39,591 nucleotides of DNA from Acidimicrobiia bacterium (GCA_016650365.1 JAENVV010000063.1:1-39591); one strand, 5' to 3'; counted from the stretch's first letter, positions 31,276-39,591 are shown. Notes: generated by a model from the sequence alone, not told the origin. Numbers and translations: made by a program.

Positions 31276-32480
31276 TGTTTGAACGTCGCATCACCCGTCA
31301 GATTTCGGTCGGCAATGTACCGGTCGGTGGCGGATCCCCGGTCAGTGTTCAATCCATGACGACTACCAAAACTGCCGACGTCGACGGCACCCTCGCTCAG
31401 GTGTACGCATTGGCTGGCGCCGGTGCCGATATCGTGCGAATTACCTGCAACGACGTCGAGGCCGCTCAGGGCCTGGCCGAAATCGTTCCGCGTTCGCCAG
31501 TGCCGATCGTTGCCGATATTCATTTCCAACACAAGCTGGCGTTGGCCGCCCTGGAAGCCGGCGTCGCTGCGCTTCGTCTGAATCCGGGGAACATACGCAA
31601 CGAGACCCACATCAAGACCGTTGCCAGAGCCGCCAAGGATCGCGGTGTCCCGATCCGGGTCGGGGTAAATGGTGGATCGCTTGATAAGGATCTTCTCGAT
31701 AAGTACGGCAGCGCCACCCCGGAGGCCCTGGTGGAGTCTGCCCTCAAGGAGATCAGATATCTTGAAGACGTTGACTTCACGGACATCAAGATTTCGGTGA
31801 AGCACAGCCACGTACCGTCGATGGTCGCCGCCTATCGGCTGCTTGCCGACGCAGTCGATTACCCCTTGCATCTGGGGGTCACCGAGGCCGGCCCCCTCCC
31901 GGGTGGGATCATCAAGGGTACAGCCGGGATCGGAACGCTTCTCAACGAGGGGATCGGGGACACCATCCGCTTTTCTCTCACAGCCGACCCGGTCGAGGAA
32001 GCCAAAACCGGTCGAGCACTGTTGGAATATCTTGGTCTGCGCGAGCGCAAGGGTCTCGATCTCATTGCTTGTCCCTCCTGTGGGAGAGCTGAGGTTGACG
32101 TCATCGATGTTGCCCGTCGCGCGCAGGAGGCTCTCGAAGCTGAGAACTTGCCTATTCAGGTGGCCATCATGGGCTGCGTCGTCAATGGACCCGGGGAGGC
32201 TCGGGAAGCTGACCTCGGCATAGCGGCCGGTCGTGGCAAGGGTCACATGTTTATCAAGGGCCAGGTAGTCAGGGTGGTCCCCGAGGACGAGATGGTCGAG
32301 GCGCTCGTGGATGAGGCTCGCAAACTCGTCGAACAGGGAGTCGAGGCCAGACTGGCGGCCGCAGATGCCAACGCCGAGCAATTGAGCCGGCTGGTTCGTG
32401 AACAACTCGTCGAGATCCAGGGTGATGCGAACGATGCTGCCTCGAAGAGAGCCCGGGTCGCCAAGGTGGCTTCCAACTAG
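31275..32480 (+). CDS. ispG: 4-hydroxy-3-methylbut-2-enyl diphosphate synthase IspG
   Basis: It reduces MEcPP to HMBPP, the penultimate MEP step, using a 4Fe-4S cluster. It has 401 residues. The TIM-barrel N-terminus has VPVGGGSPVSVQSMTTTKT and LRLNPGNIRN. The cluster ligands are in ACPSCGRAEVDV (Cys266, Cys269) and GCVVNGPGEA (Cys near 301). The Glu of the C-terminal domain follows. Residues 345-401 extend as an Ala/Arg-rich helical tail. Confidence 0.97.
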   Translation: MFERRITRQISVGNVPVGGGSPVSVQSMTTTKTADVDGTLAQVYALAGAGADIVRITCNDVEAAQGLAEIVPRSPVPIVADIHFQHKLALAALEAGVAALRLNPGNIRNETHIKTVARAAKDRGVPIRVGVNGGSLDKDLLDKYGSATPEALVESALKEIRYLEDVDFTDIKISVKHSHVPSMVAAYRLLADAVDYPLHLGVTEAGPLPGGIIKGTAGIGTLLNEGIGDTIRFSLTADPVEEAKTGRALLEYLGLRERKGLDLIACPSCGRAEVDVIDVARRAQEALEAENLPIQVAIMGCVVNGPGEAREADLGIAAGRGKGHMFIKGQVVRVVPEDEMVEALVDEARKLVEQGVEARLAAADANAEQLSRLVREQLVEIQGDANDAASKRARVAKVASN

Positions 32481-32543
32481 GAACCAACCAGGGGCCTCCG
32501 GCGGGTCGGCTAACCTCTGCCGGAACTCACGAGGAGACGAATT

Positions 32544-34253
32544 CTGCGCTGGTCACAGGCCTTCATCCCAACGCTACGCGACGATCCAGCCGAAGCTGAG
32601 GCGGTAAGTCACAAGCTGCTCATCCGGGCCGGGTTTGTCAGACAGCTCATGGCGGGCTCGTACTCGTTATTGCCGCCTGCCATGCGGGTTCGCGCCAAGA
32701 TCATGCAGATCATTCGTGAAGAAATTGACACCATCGGGGGTCAGGAGTTCCTGCTTCCGGTGTTGCATCCGGCCGAACCGTGGCAACAGTCGGGTCGTTG
32801 GGATCTGATCGGGGATGAACTGTTTCGCCTCAAAGACCGCAAAGAAGCCGACCTATGTTTGGCGATGACCCACGAGGAAATCTTCACAACTCTGGCCCTT
32901 GAGTTGAGCTCCTACAAGCAGTTACCCCAGGTCTGGTACCAGATTCAAACGAAGCTGCGAGACGAACCGCGCCCTAAATCCGGTGTGCTGAGGGTTCGAG
33001 AGTTCACAATGAAGGACTCATACTCATTCGATCTCGATCAGGCGGGGCTCGACGTGGCGTTTGCCAACCACTACACCGCATATCAGCGAATCTTTGCCAG
33101 GCTTGGACTGTCGGCGGTCCCCGTAGAAGCTTCGTCGGGAATGATGGGTGGGGCAGGTTCCGTTGAGTTCATGGTCCGGTCAGATGCCGGGGAAGATTGG
33201 ATTGTGGTCTGCCCAACCGGTGACTACTCCTCAAACGTTGAAACGGCTTCTGCGGTCCTTTCCCCGGTGGAAGATCCCACTCCGGCGTCCCTCGAGAAAT
33301 TCGCCACCCCCGGCGTCAGAACGATTAAGGGACTTGAGGCATTCGAAGGCGGAGCGGCCGCGAATCGCCAAATCAAGTCACTGTTCTATGTTGTCGATTC
33401 TGACCTCGTCGTCGTTCTCATGCGCGGTGATCACAGCCTGGTAGAGCAGAAACTCCTTGACGGGCTCAGCGTCGTTGAGGCAAGGCCGGCTACCGCCGAC
33501 GAGATATTCGCCGCCGTTGGCGCCCATCCCGGCAGCTTGGGGGCCGTTGGCGTCGAAGGGTTCCGGATCGTCGCCGACCTGGCTTTGAGAGACCGGGGGG
33601 GAATGACCACTGGAGCCAACGAGGACGATTTCCACTTCCGCAACGTCGACATGGACCGGGACATTCGCGTTGACGACTGGCTCGACTTGCGCGAAGTGCT
33701 TGCCGGAGAACCGTGTATCAATTGTGGAGCACCTCTCGAAGTTGAGAAAACCATTGAAATAGGCCACATCTTCAAGCTTGGAACCCGCTATTCAGAGCCG
33801 TTCGGTGCCACGGTGCTCGACGAAAACGGCAAGTCACAGTCGATATTCATGGGTTCGTATGGGATCGGCGTCGAACGCAATATGGCGGCGATCGTAGAAG
33901 CCAACCATGACAGCAAGGGCATTATCTGGCCGGTGAGTGTGGCGCCCTACCAGGTCGTGATAACCGTTCTCCGCCCTGAAGACGCTGATACCCTCGGCGC
34001 GGCGATCCGCGTGTATGACGAACTCCGAGTGGCGGGCGTTGATGTAATCCTCGATGACCGTAACGAACGCCCTGGTGTGAAGTTTGCCGACGCAGAACTG
34101 GTTGGTTTCCCGCTGAGAATCACGGTTGGACCGCGCGGGGTTGAGTCTGGTTTCCTTGAACTGGTGACCAGGGCGACCGGCGAAATCGAGGAAGTGTCGG
34201 TTGGCGACATTGTTGGCGTGACGCGAGACCGGTTGGTAGGCTCCCCGCAGTAA
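32544..34253 (+). CDS. proS: Prolyl-tRNA synthetase (bacterial type); start codon not ATG, GTG or TTG
   Basis: It charges tRNA-Pro. The first in-frame ATG (32649) would delete the conserved N-terminus RWSQAFIPTLRDDPAEAEAV, which is clearly encoded upstream, so the start lies near 32541-32546. Only ATT 32541 and CTG 32544 are available. GAGGAG is 7 nt before CTG and 4 nt before ATT, favouring CTG (569 residues, close to the 572 of E. coli ProS). Class II motifs are AMTHEEIFTTLALE and SGVLRVREFTMKDSYSFD. The editing (INS) domain spans about 225-400, and the C-terminal anticodon domain has DVILDDRNERPGVKFADAEL. Confidence 0.93.
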   Translation: MRWSQAFIPTLRDDPAEAEAVSHKLLIRAGFVRQLMAGSYSLLPPAMRVRAKIMQIIREEIDTIGGQEFLLPVLHPAEPWQQSGRWDLIGDELFRLKDRKEADLCLAMTHEEIFTTLALELSSYKQLPQVWYQIQTKLRDEPRPKSGVLRVREFTMKDSYSFDLDQAGLDVAFANHYTAYQRIFARLGLSAVPVEASSGMMGGAGSVEFMVRSDAGEDWIVVCPTGDYSSNVETASAVLSPVEDPTPASLEKFATPGVRTIKGLEAFEGGAAANRQIKSLFYVVDSDLVVVLMRGDHSLVEQKLLDGLSVVEARPATADEIFAAVGAHPGSLGAVGVEGFRIVADLALRDRGGMTTGANEDDFHFRNVDMDRDIRVDDWLDLREVLAGEPCINCGAPLEVEKTIEIGHIFKLGTRYSEPFGATVLDENGKSQSIFMGSYGIGVERNMAAIVEANHDSKGIIWPVSVAPYQVVITVLRPEDADTLGAAIRVYDELRVAGVDVILDDRNERPGVKFADAELVGFPLRITVGPRGVESGFLELVTRATGEIEEVSVGDIVGVTRDRLVGSPQ

Positions 34254-34284
34254 CCACCCGGGGTGATCCGGTCTGGACCGCTTC

Positions 34285-34293
34285 TGATATACT
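34285..34293 (+). promoter_or_regulatory. Extended -10 promoter upstream of rimP-nusA-infB
   Basis: TGATATACT is an extended -10 (TGn followed by TATACT at 34288-34293), 32 bp after proS. A start near 34300 gives a leader of about 100 nt before rimP, containing the hairpin at 34327-34351. Confidence 0.5.
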
Positions 34294-34326
34294 CTTTTCC
34301 ATACATCTTGGACGCTACGGACGAAA

Positions 34327-34351
34327 GTGGGCGCCCCGCCCGCTTTTCTTT
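34327..34351 (+). terminator. Terminator-like hairpin in the rimP-nusA leader
   Basis: GTGGGCG (34327-34333) pairs with CGCCCGC (34337-34343) around CCC, with one G-U pair, and is followed by TTTTCTTT. It lies between the extended -10 promoter and rimP, so it could act as a conditional attenuator of rimP, nusA and infB. Confidence 0.6.
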
Positions 34352-34401
34352 ATGCTCCAAATGAGGAAGATACGTCGGACAAAGACGGCGTGGAGGCCAA
34401 C

Positions 34402-34902
34402 GTGAGTGACGCTCCGAAGGAGCTATGGGAAGTGATTAGTGCCTATCTAGAGGCAGAACGGATCGAACTCGACGACCTTGAGTTGTTGGGTGGTCAGTCG
34501 CGCAAACGCTTGCGGGCAACGGTTGACGTGCCGGGTGGGTTAGATGTCGATACGCTCGGCGAACTCACGGCCGGGATTTCCCGTATTCTGGATGAGCACG
34601 ACGTCATAGTTGGAGGCTACGACCTGGAAGTCAGCTCACCGGGTCTGGAACGAAAACTCCGACGTCCCGAGCAGTTCAAGAAGGTGATCGGGAAAGAAAT
34701 AACGGTCAAAACCCGATTAGAAGTCGATGGCCAACGACGCCATGATGGTGTCCTGATAAGTGCAGCGGATGGAAATTTTGAAATGAGTATTAATGGGGAG
34801 GCCCGGACGGTCGGTTATGACCAGGTCCTCTCCGCCCGGGTGGTGTTTGTCTGGCCGCAGACCACCATGCCGGGCCAGAAGACGCAGGAGGACAGCGCAT
34901 GA
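34402..34902 (+). CDS. rimP: Ribosome maturation factor RimP
   Basis: It is needed for 30S assembly. GTG 34402 has GGAGG about 6 nt upstream, which decides the start against an in-frame GTG at 34327 inside the leader hairpin. It has 166 residues. The pattern is LWEVISAYLEAERIELDDLE, then SRILDEHDVIVGGYDLEVSS and SPGLERKLRRPEQFKKVIGK, then the SH3-like C-terminal domain ending at TVGYDQVLSARVVFVW. It overlaps nusA by ATGA. Confidence 0.95.
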   Translation: MSDAPKELWEVISAYLEAERIELDDLELLGGQSRKRLRATVDVPGGLDVDTLGELTAGISRILDEHDVIVGGYDLEVSSPGLERKLRRPEQFKKVIGKEITVKTRLEVDGQRRHDGVLISAADGNFEMSINGEARTVGYDQVLSARVVFVWPQTTMPGQKTQEDSA

Positions 34903-36026
34903 AGATGGATCAGGCAGTGATGGACGCGCTGGATTTGGTGGCGAGCGAACGTGGTGTCGCCGTTGAGACGATTCTTGACGCGCTCGCCAACGCGCTCGTT
35001 TCCGCGTACAAACGCTCACCAAGTGCCGCCGAAGAAGCTCGGGTTGTGATTGATCCCGACAGTGGCGACATTGTGGTGTATGCCCAGGAACTCGACGAAG
35101 AGGGCAATGTTACCGACGAGTGGGTCGACACTCCGGACGATTTCGGCCGGATAGCCGCCCAGACCGCCAAGCAAGTGATTTCGCAACGCCTCCGCGAGGC
35201 GAAACGCGATCAGGTCTTCGATGTGTATCAAACCCGCGAGGGTGACTTGATCACCGGCATCGTGCAGCAAGTCGACCACCGGTACTCGATTCTCGACCTC
35301 GGTGATGCCGAGGCGCTCATGCCTGGGTCGGAACGTATCCCGTACGAGCGGCTTGAGCGCGGCAACCGGGTAAAGGCGATCATTATTGAGGTTCGCAACG
35401 ATGCCAAAGGTCCTCAAATCATTGTGAGCCGGTCTCATCCGGACTTCGTTCGCAGGATGTTGGAACTCGAGGTTCCAGAACTCATGGACGGAACGATTGA
35501 AATCGTAGCCATCGCCAGGGAGCCAGGGCATCGCACCAAAATCGCCGTCAAGAGCAACGACCCGAAGGTCGACCCTAAGGGGGCCTGCGTTGGTGCTCGG
35601 GGCGCCCGGGTACGCCAGGTCGTCAATGAATTGCGTGGCGAAAAGGTCGACGTTGTCGAGTGGCGCGAAGACATCGGGCAGTTCATCGCCGAAGCACTCG
35701 GACCTGCCAAGGTTCAACAGGTGAATATTTCCGAAGAGGACAAGATCGCGACTGTGATCGTGGCCGATCATCAGCTTTCACTTGCCATCGGCAAAGAGGG
35801 ACAGAACGCCCGGCTGGCCGCAAGGCTGTCCGGCTACAAAGTTGACATTCAGTCCGATCAACCCGCCCCGGTAGAAGGTGCCGAGTCGGCGTCGGCGCCC
35901 GCCGCGCCGGATGACATTGTTCAAGGTGCCTCCGAAGACGTGGCGTCTTCCGAGTCGGATGACACCATTCAAGCCGCGTCGGATGACGCCGTTCAAGCAA
36001 CGACAGACGGGGACGCTGAGGAGTAA
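34899..36026 (+). CDS. nusA: Transcription termination/antitermination factor NusA
   Basis: It binds RNA polymerase and modulates pausing, termination and antitermination. It has 375 residues. The N-terminal RNAP-binding domain (1-125) is followed by an S1 domain (GDLITGIVQQVDHRYSILDL), KH1 (DPKGACVGARGARVRQVVNE) and KH2 (SLAIGKEGQNARLAARLSGY). The last 50 residues are acidic with a degenerate repeat of SDDxVQAA type. The stop overlaps the infB ATG, and the ylxR gene often found between them is missing. Confidence 0.97.
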   Translation: MKMDQAVMDALDLVASERGVAVETILDALANALVSAYKRSPSAAEEARVVIDPDSGDIVVYAQELDEEGNVTDEWVDTPDDFGRIAAQTAKQVISQRLREAKRDQVFDVYQTREGDLITGIVQQVDHRYSILDLGDAEALMPGSERIPYERLERGNRVKAIIIEVRNDAKGPQIIVSRSHPDFVRRMLELEVPELMDGTIEIVAIAREPGHRTKIAVKSNDPKVDPKGACVGARGARVRQVVNELRGEKVDVVEWREDIGQFIAEALGPAKVQQVNISEEDKIATVIVADHQLSLAIGKEGQNARLAARLSGYKVDIQSDQPAPVEGAESASAPAAPDDIVQGASEDVASSESDDTIQAASDDAVQATTDGDAEE

Positions 36027-38125
36027 TGGCTAAAGCACGAATTTATGAAATTGCCCGGGACCTGGGTCTCGATTCGAAAGATGTACTCGCCAAGGCCGAG
36101 GAGCTTGGACTTCCGGTGAAAACGGCGTCCTCCGGATTGGAGGCGTCCGATACGGTGCTGCTGAAAGCCGCCTTGGTTCCGGCGTCAACGGCCGAACCCG
36201 TGAAGAAGGTGGCCCCTAAACCTTCCGAGCCTCAGCCTGACCCTACGCCTGTCGCAACGGCCGAACCCGAACTCAAGGCCCAACCTGAGCCACCGCAGGC
36301 GATCGTCGAGGTCGCTCCGGAACCTGCTGAACCGGCCGTGGTCGCCTCACAACGGGGTGCTGTGACCGTGCTCATGGGCATTACGCCGAGTGGATTTGGT
36401 GATGTTATCGGCCGCCCAGGAACCGAGGTGGTGGCTGCACTCATTCAGATGGGCGAGCTGGTGGGTCTGGGAACTCCGATACCGGCTGACGCTTTCGAAT
36501 TGCTTGGTGATCACTTCAGTGTTGTGGTAACCGTTGAAGGTGGCGAAGCTGAAGAGGAAGAGGCTGCTTCCCTCATCAAGCCCAAGCGGACGTTTGATGA
36601 CGCTGACAGCGATTTGGTAGCCCGGCCGGCCGTCGTGACCGTAATGGGCCATGTCGATCACGGAAAGACCACCCTGCTCGATGTCATTCGCAAAACCAGT
36701 GTCGTCGAGGGCGAGCATGGGGGGATCACCCAGCACATCGCCGCCTATCAGGTCGATCATGATGGGGCATTGACCACATTCCTCGATACGCCTGGTCATG
36801 CGGCTTTCACGGCCCTGCGGGCGAGGGGAGCCAATGTCACAGATATTGTCGTTCTCGTGGTAGCTGCCGATGATGGGATCACGCCGCAAACCCAGGAGGC
36901 GATCAGTCACTCCAAGGCGGCGAATGTACCAATCATCGTCGCGATAAACAAGATGGACACACCCGGCGCGGATCCCCATCGGGTACGCGCTCAGCTCACC
37001 GAGTACGGATTGATCGCCGAGTCCCTCGGAGGTGACGTTCCAGCGGTTGAACTTTCTGCGCTCACGGGCGAGGGAGTCGATACCTTGCTTGAAGTGATTG
37101 ACCTGGTAGCCCAGGTCGAGGATTTCAGGGCCAATTCGAAGGCATCCGCGTCAGGCACGGTCGTTGAGAGCCAGTTGGATAAGGGCCGCGGGCCAGTTGC
37201 CACGGTGATCGTCCAGCGTGGCACCTTGCGCCGGGGAGATGCCTTGGTTGCCGGACCCATTTCTGGCCGGGTTCGCGCCATGTTGGATTTCAACGGTCAA
37301 GAGCTCAAGTCGGCCGGTCCGTCGACTCCGGTACTGGTGATGGGTTGGTCAGACGTTCCCACCGCGGGCGATGCATTTGATGTGCGGAAGAATGAACGGA
37401 TCGCCAGGCAAGAGGCGGCGGCCACCCTCGAGGGAATGCGTCAGGCCGAACTTGTGGTTCCGACCGCTCGTGAGAGGTTGACGTCCCTGCTCGAACAGCT
37501 CCGAACCGCCGATGAGGCCGAGCTTCGTTTGATTGTCAAGACCGACGCTCACGGTTCGATGGAAGCAGTCCGTGAAGCGACCAGCAAGATCACCCGCGAT
37601 GGCGGAACGATCACCATCGTGCATGGGGCGGTTGGTGGCATCACCGAGAACGATGTGAGTCTCGCCGAGGTGACCGAAGCTTTGATCTTCGGATTCAATG
37701 TCCGCCCCGATGCTCAGGCCCGTAAGGCCGCCGAAGCCAAGGGTATCCAGATTCGCACCTACAACATCATTTACGAACTGCTCAATGACATTGAAGCGCT
37801 TTTGGTCGGTCGCCTGGCTCCCGACGAGGTTGAGGCAGTTCTTGGCTCGGCTGAGGTTCGGGAAGTGTTCAAGGTCCCGCGTCGTGGAAATATCGCTGGC
37901 TGCTACATCACGGAAGGTTCCCTTACCCGTGGTGGAAAGGTCCGCCTCCTGCGAGCAGGGGTGGTCATCCACGACGGGGTCATCGGGACACTACGGCGAT
38001 TCAAAGACGACGTGCGCGAGGTCCAGGCTGGTTTCGAGTGTGGTGTCTCTCTTGAGGGCTACAACGATGTCAAAGAAGGCGACGTGATCGAAGCCTACGA
38101 GGTCCGAGAGGTGGCCCGCTCGTAG
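36026..38125 (+). CDS. infB: Translation initiation factor IF-2
   Basis: A GTPase that positions initiator tRNA on the ribosome. It has 699 residues, short for the phylum because the disordered N-terminal linker is only about 50 residues. An IF2_N domain (RIYEIARDLGLDSKDVLAKA) is followed by a Pro/Glu-rich linker and a second IF2_N-like domain near 110-170. G motifs are GHVDHGKTT (about 208), DTPGHAAF, NKMD and SAL. Domains II to IV follow, with the C-terminal initiator-tRNA-binding region ending GYNDVKEGDVIEAYEV. Confidence 0.98.
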   Translation: MAKARIYEIARDLGLDSKDVLAKAEELGLPVKTASSGLEASDTVLLKAALVPASTAEPVKKVAPKPSEPQPDPTPVATAEPELKAQPEPPQAIVEVAPEPAEPAVVASQRGAVTVLMGITPSGFGDVIGRPGTEVVAALIQMGELVGLGTPIPADAFELLGDHFSVVVTVEGGEAEEEEAASLIKPKRTFDDADSDLVARPAVVTVMGHVDHGKTTLLDVIRKTSVVEGEHGGITQHIAAYQVDHDGALTTFLDTPGHAAFTALRARGANVTDIVVLVVAADDGITPQTQEAISHSKAANVPIIVAINKMDTPGADPHRVRAQLTEYGLIAESLGGDVPAVELSALTGEGVDTLLEVIDLVAQVEDFRANSKASASGTVVESQLDKGRGPVATVIVQRGTLRRGDALVAGPISGRVRAMLDFNGQELKSAGPSTPVLVMGWSDVPTAGDAFDVRKNERIARQEAAATLEGMRQAELVVPTARERLTSLLEQLRTADEAELRLIVKTDAHGSMEAVREATSKITRDGGTITIVHGAVGGITENDVSLAEVTEALIFGFNVRPDAQARKAAEAKGIQIRTYNIIYELLNDIEALLVGRLAPDEVEAVLGSAEVREVFKVPRRGNIAGCYITEGSLTRGGKVRLLRAGVVIHDGVIGTLRRFKDDVREVQAGFECGVSLEGYNDVKEGDVIEAYEVREVARS

Positions 38126-38424
38126 CTGTTGTCGCGGCCGTCCTTGTTCTTGAGCTGAGAATGCCAGGCGTTCATTCCCTCAAGGAAAAGCGTCGGGTCC
38201 TCGCCAGGTTGGTCACGTCGGTTCGGTCTATCGCCGACGTGGTCACAGCCGAGGTAGGCCATCAGGACACCTGGCAGCGAACAGAACTTGCCGTGGCTTT
38301 TGTCTCGTCCAGCCTCCTTGTGGTCGACTCGATGGTCTTGAACGTGGTGGAATGTGCAGAGAACCAGCTGGAGATCGAACTGGTGTCCAGTTCGATCAGC
38401 TATTTAGAACCACCGGAGGCGTAG
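38122..38424 (+). CDS. ylxP: DUF503 (YlxP) family protein; start uncertain
   Basis: A small cytosolic protein of unknown function found between infB and rbfA in many Gram-positives. SLKEKRRVLARLVTSVRS and TAEVGHQDTWQRTELAVAFV are diagnostic. The only canonical start is ATG 38161 (87 aa), but family members begin one beta-strand earlier, and that strand (VVAAVLVLEL) is encoded just upstream. No ATG, GTG or TTG precedes it. GTA 38122, overlapping the infB TAG, has GAGGTG 8 nt before it; GTT 38128 is another possibility. The gene is clear; the 5' boundary is a guess. Confidence 0.78.
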   Translation, partial: VAVVAAVLVLELRMPGVHSLKEKRRVLARLVTSVRSIADVVTAEVGHQDTWQRTELAVAFVSSSLLVVDSMVLNVVECAENQLEIELVSSSISYLEPPEA

Positions 38425-38766
38425 ATGTCAGACCGGATGCGAAAGATCAACTCGTCCGTACATCATGTGATCGCAAGGGAGGTTGAGGATCTCAAAGACC
38501 CTCGATTGGGATTTGTCACGATCACCGGAGTGGAAACGGCACCCAATTTGCGCACCGCCCGGGTATTCTACTCCGTGCTGGGTCCGGCTGAACAGCAAGC
38601 AGCCACGCAGGCGGCTCTCGAGTCTGCCGCCCCCCGGCTAAGCCGGGCGATCGGTTCGTCGATCAGGATGAAGTACACGCCAACGCTGAGGTTCGAAATC
38701 GACCCGGCCATTGAATACGGCGTACGTATCTCTCAGAAGCTACGCGAACTTGACGAAGAAGAATGA
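38425..38766 (+). CDS. rbfA: Ribosome-binding factor A
   Basis: A KH-fold 30S maturation factor. It has 113 residues, starting SDRMRKINSSVHHVIAREVE, then LKDPRLGFVTITGVE, APNLRTARVFYSVLG and RMKYTPTLRFEIDPAIEYG. It begins directly after the ylxP stop and its TGA overlaps the truB ATG. Confidence 0.97.
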   Translation: MSDRMRKINSSVHHVIAREVEDLKDPRLGFVTITGVETAPNLRTARVFYSVLGPAEQQAATQAALESAAPRLSRAIGSSIRMKYTPTLRFEIDPAIEYGVRISQKLRELDEEE

Positions 38767-39591
38767 GCGATCGAGGGTTCCTGCTCATCGACAAACCGGC
38801 GGGTATGACATCACACGATGTCGTCGCGAGGGTTCGAAGGGCTATCAATATCCGCAAAGTGGGCCATGCGGGAACTCTGGATCCGCTGGCGACGGGACTA
38901 TTGGTCTGCGGGGTCGGACCGGCGACGAAACTCATGCGGTTTGTCCAGGACCTTCCGAAAGAATATGTCGGGCAGATCCAGTTCGGTGTCGCCACTGATT
39001 CCCTTGACGCAGATGGGGAAGAAACCTATCGCCGGCCCATGCTGGTTACCGAGGCCGACCTTGACGCCCTCATTGGGCAATTCACCGGTACGGTGTACCA
39101 GGTCCCTCCAATGGTCTCCGCTTTGAAAGTGGGGGGGCGGCGGCTCCATGAATTGGCACGCCAGGGGATCGAGGTCGAGCGCGAAGCGCGCCCGGTTGAG
39201 ATCTACTCTCTTCAGGTCCTCGACGTCAGGCCGCAGGAATATTCCGAGGCGGTCATCAGGGTCGTCTGCGCAAAGGGGACCTATGTTCGGGTTCTGGCAG
39301 ACGATCTCGCCAAAGCCCTCGGAGGGCGGGCTCACCTCAAGGCACTCCGTCGACTGAAGACCGGCTCATTGTCTGTCGAACATGCCGTCACCCTCGAGCG
39401 CCTCGATGCGCTGGGTGAGGCCGGTCGATGGGATACGGCTCTCCTCAGTCCTTTTGATACGCTGGCTTCGTTGCCACACTGTTTGCTCCGTTCCGAAGTT
39501 GCGGATCGGGTCCGTCATGGAGCCCGTTTGGCCGTCGAAGAAGTACCCGGACAATGGACCGAGGGCGATATTGTTCGGTTGGCCGATACCT
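38763..39591 (+). CDS. truB: tRNA pseudouridine-55 synthase TruB, 3' end cut off by the window edge
   Basis: It makes pseudouridine 55 in the T-loop of tRNAs. 276 residues are visible. The start is GFLLIDKPAGMTSHDVV, and the catalytic motif VGHAGTLDPLATGLLV carries Asp40. Also seen are KEYVGQIQFGVATDSLDADG, QVPPMVSALKVGGRRLHELA and CAKGTYVRVLADDLA. ATG 38763 overlaps the rbfA stop (ATGA). The frame is open to the right edge, so the C-terminus lies outside. Confidence 0.97.
   Translation, partial: MSDRGFLLIDKPAGMTSHDVVARVRRAINIRKVGHAGTLDPLATGLLVCGVGPATKLMRFVQDLPKEYVGQIQFGVATDSLDADGEETYRRPMLVTEADLDALIGQFTGTVYQVPPMVSALKVGGRRLHELARQGIEVEREARPVEIYSLQVLDVRPQEYSEAVIRVVCAKGTYVRVLADDLAKALGGRAHLKALRRLKTGSLSVEHAVTLERLDALGEAGRWDTALLSPFDTLASLPHCLLRSEVADRVRHGARLAVEEVPGQWTEGDIVRLADT

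Noticed and set aside
34352-34405. 17-codon frame (MLQMRKIRRTKTAWRPT) overlapping the rimP start
   Set aside because: It has no SD site and basic random-looking content. It begins right after the terminator T run; the overlap with rimP is suggestive but unsupported.

Overview
The window is 39.6 kb of dense bacterial chromosome, estimated by eye at about 60% G+C. It suggests a member of the Actinomycetota. The main evidence is a DUF2469 protein, a small CxxC/HWHxxC zinc-ribbon protein, a WhiG-type sigma factor beside xerC and rpsB, F420-cofactor genes, and many start codons with no Shine-Dalgarno (SD) site but a TAnnnT box 6-8 nt upstream. CofG and CofH are separate proteins rather than a fused FbiC, and EF-Ts is short. 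These hint at a deep-branching class such as Acidimicrobiia, but that placement is inference.

Layout. (1) 1-4727, minus strand: ppc, upp, an alkyltransferase-like protein, a doubtful small ORF and deoB, which runs off the left edge. (2) 4815-7326, plus: ffh-rpsP-khpA-rimM. (3) 7332-15524: an accessory block between rimM and trmD, which are neighbours in many bacteria. It holds a small membrane protein, cofG, cofH with a long unexplained N-terminal extension, an FMN-binding split-barrel protein, a NarL-type two-component pair, and an 839-residue acidic protein ending in a YbjQ-like domain. (4) 15602-18041, plus: trmD-rplS-lepB-DUF2469-yraN. Facing it on the minus strand are an enoyl-CoA hydratase, a 38-residue membrane peptide and the zinc-ribbon protein. 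(5) 19481-24947, plus: comM-dprA, then a DAHP synthase behind a complete-looking attenuator with an aromatic leader peptide, then xerC-whiG. (6) 25131-39591, plus: the conserved super-cluster rpsB-tsf-pyrH-frr-cdsA-dxr-rseP-ispG-proS-rimP-nusA-infB-ylxP-rbfA-truB; truB runs off the right edge.

How the genes work together. Most serve information flow: ribosomal proteins, ribosome maturation factors, tRNA modification, SRP, initiation, elongation and recycling factors, and NusA. Embedded with them are envelope functions (cdsA, rseP, lepB), MEP isoprenoid synthesis (dxr, ispG), nucleotide metabolism (pyrH, upp, deoB), aromatic amino-acid entry (aroG) and DNA uptake or recombination (comM, dprA, xerC).

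The strongest non-routine signal is the aroG leader at 22015-22200. It has a TTGACA box, an 18-codon leader peptide with Trp, Phe, Tyr, Phe and Phe codons, a perfect 14-bp antiterminator pairing, and an overlapping 8-bp terminator followed by eight T. Other points of interest are the acidic YbjQ-domain protein, the CofH extension, four genes whose expected starts have no ATG, GTG or TTG, a terminator-like hairpin in the rimP-nusA leader, and recurrent leaderless-type promoters. No tRNA, rRNA, insertion sequence, prophage or CRISPR array was seen.
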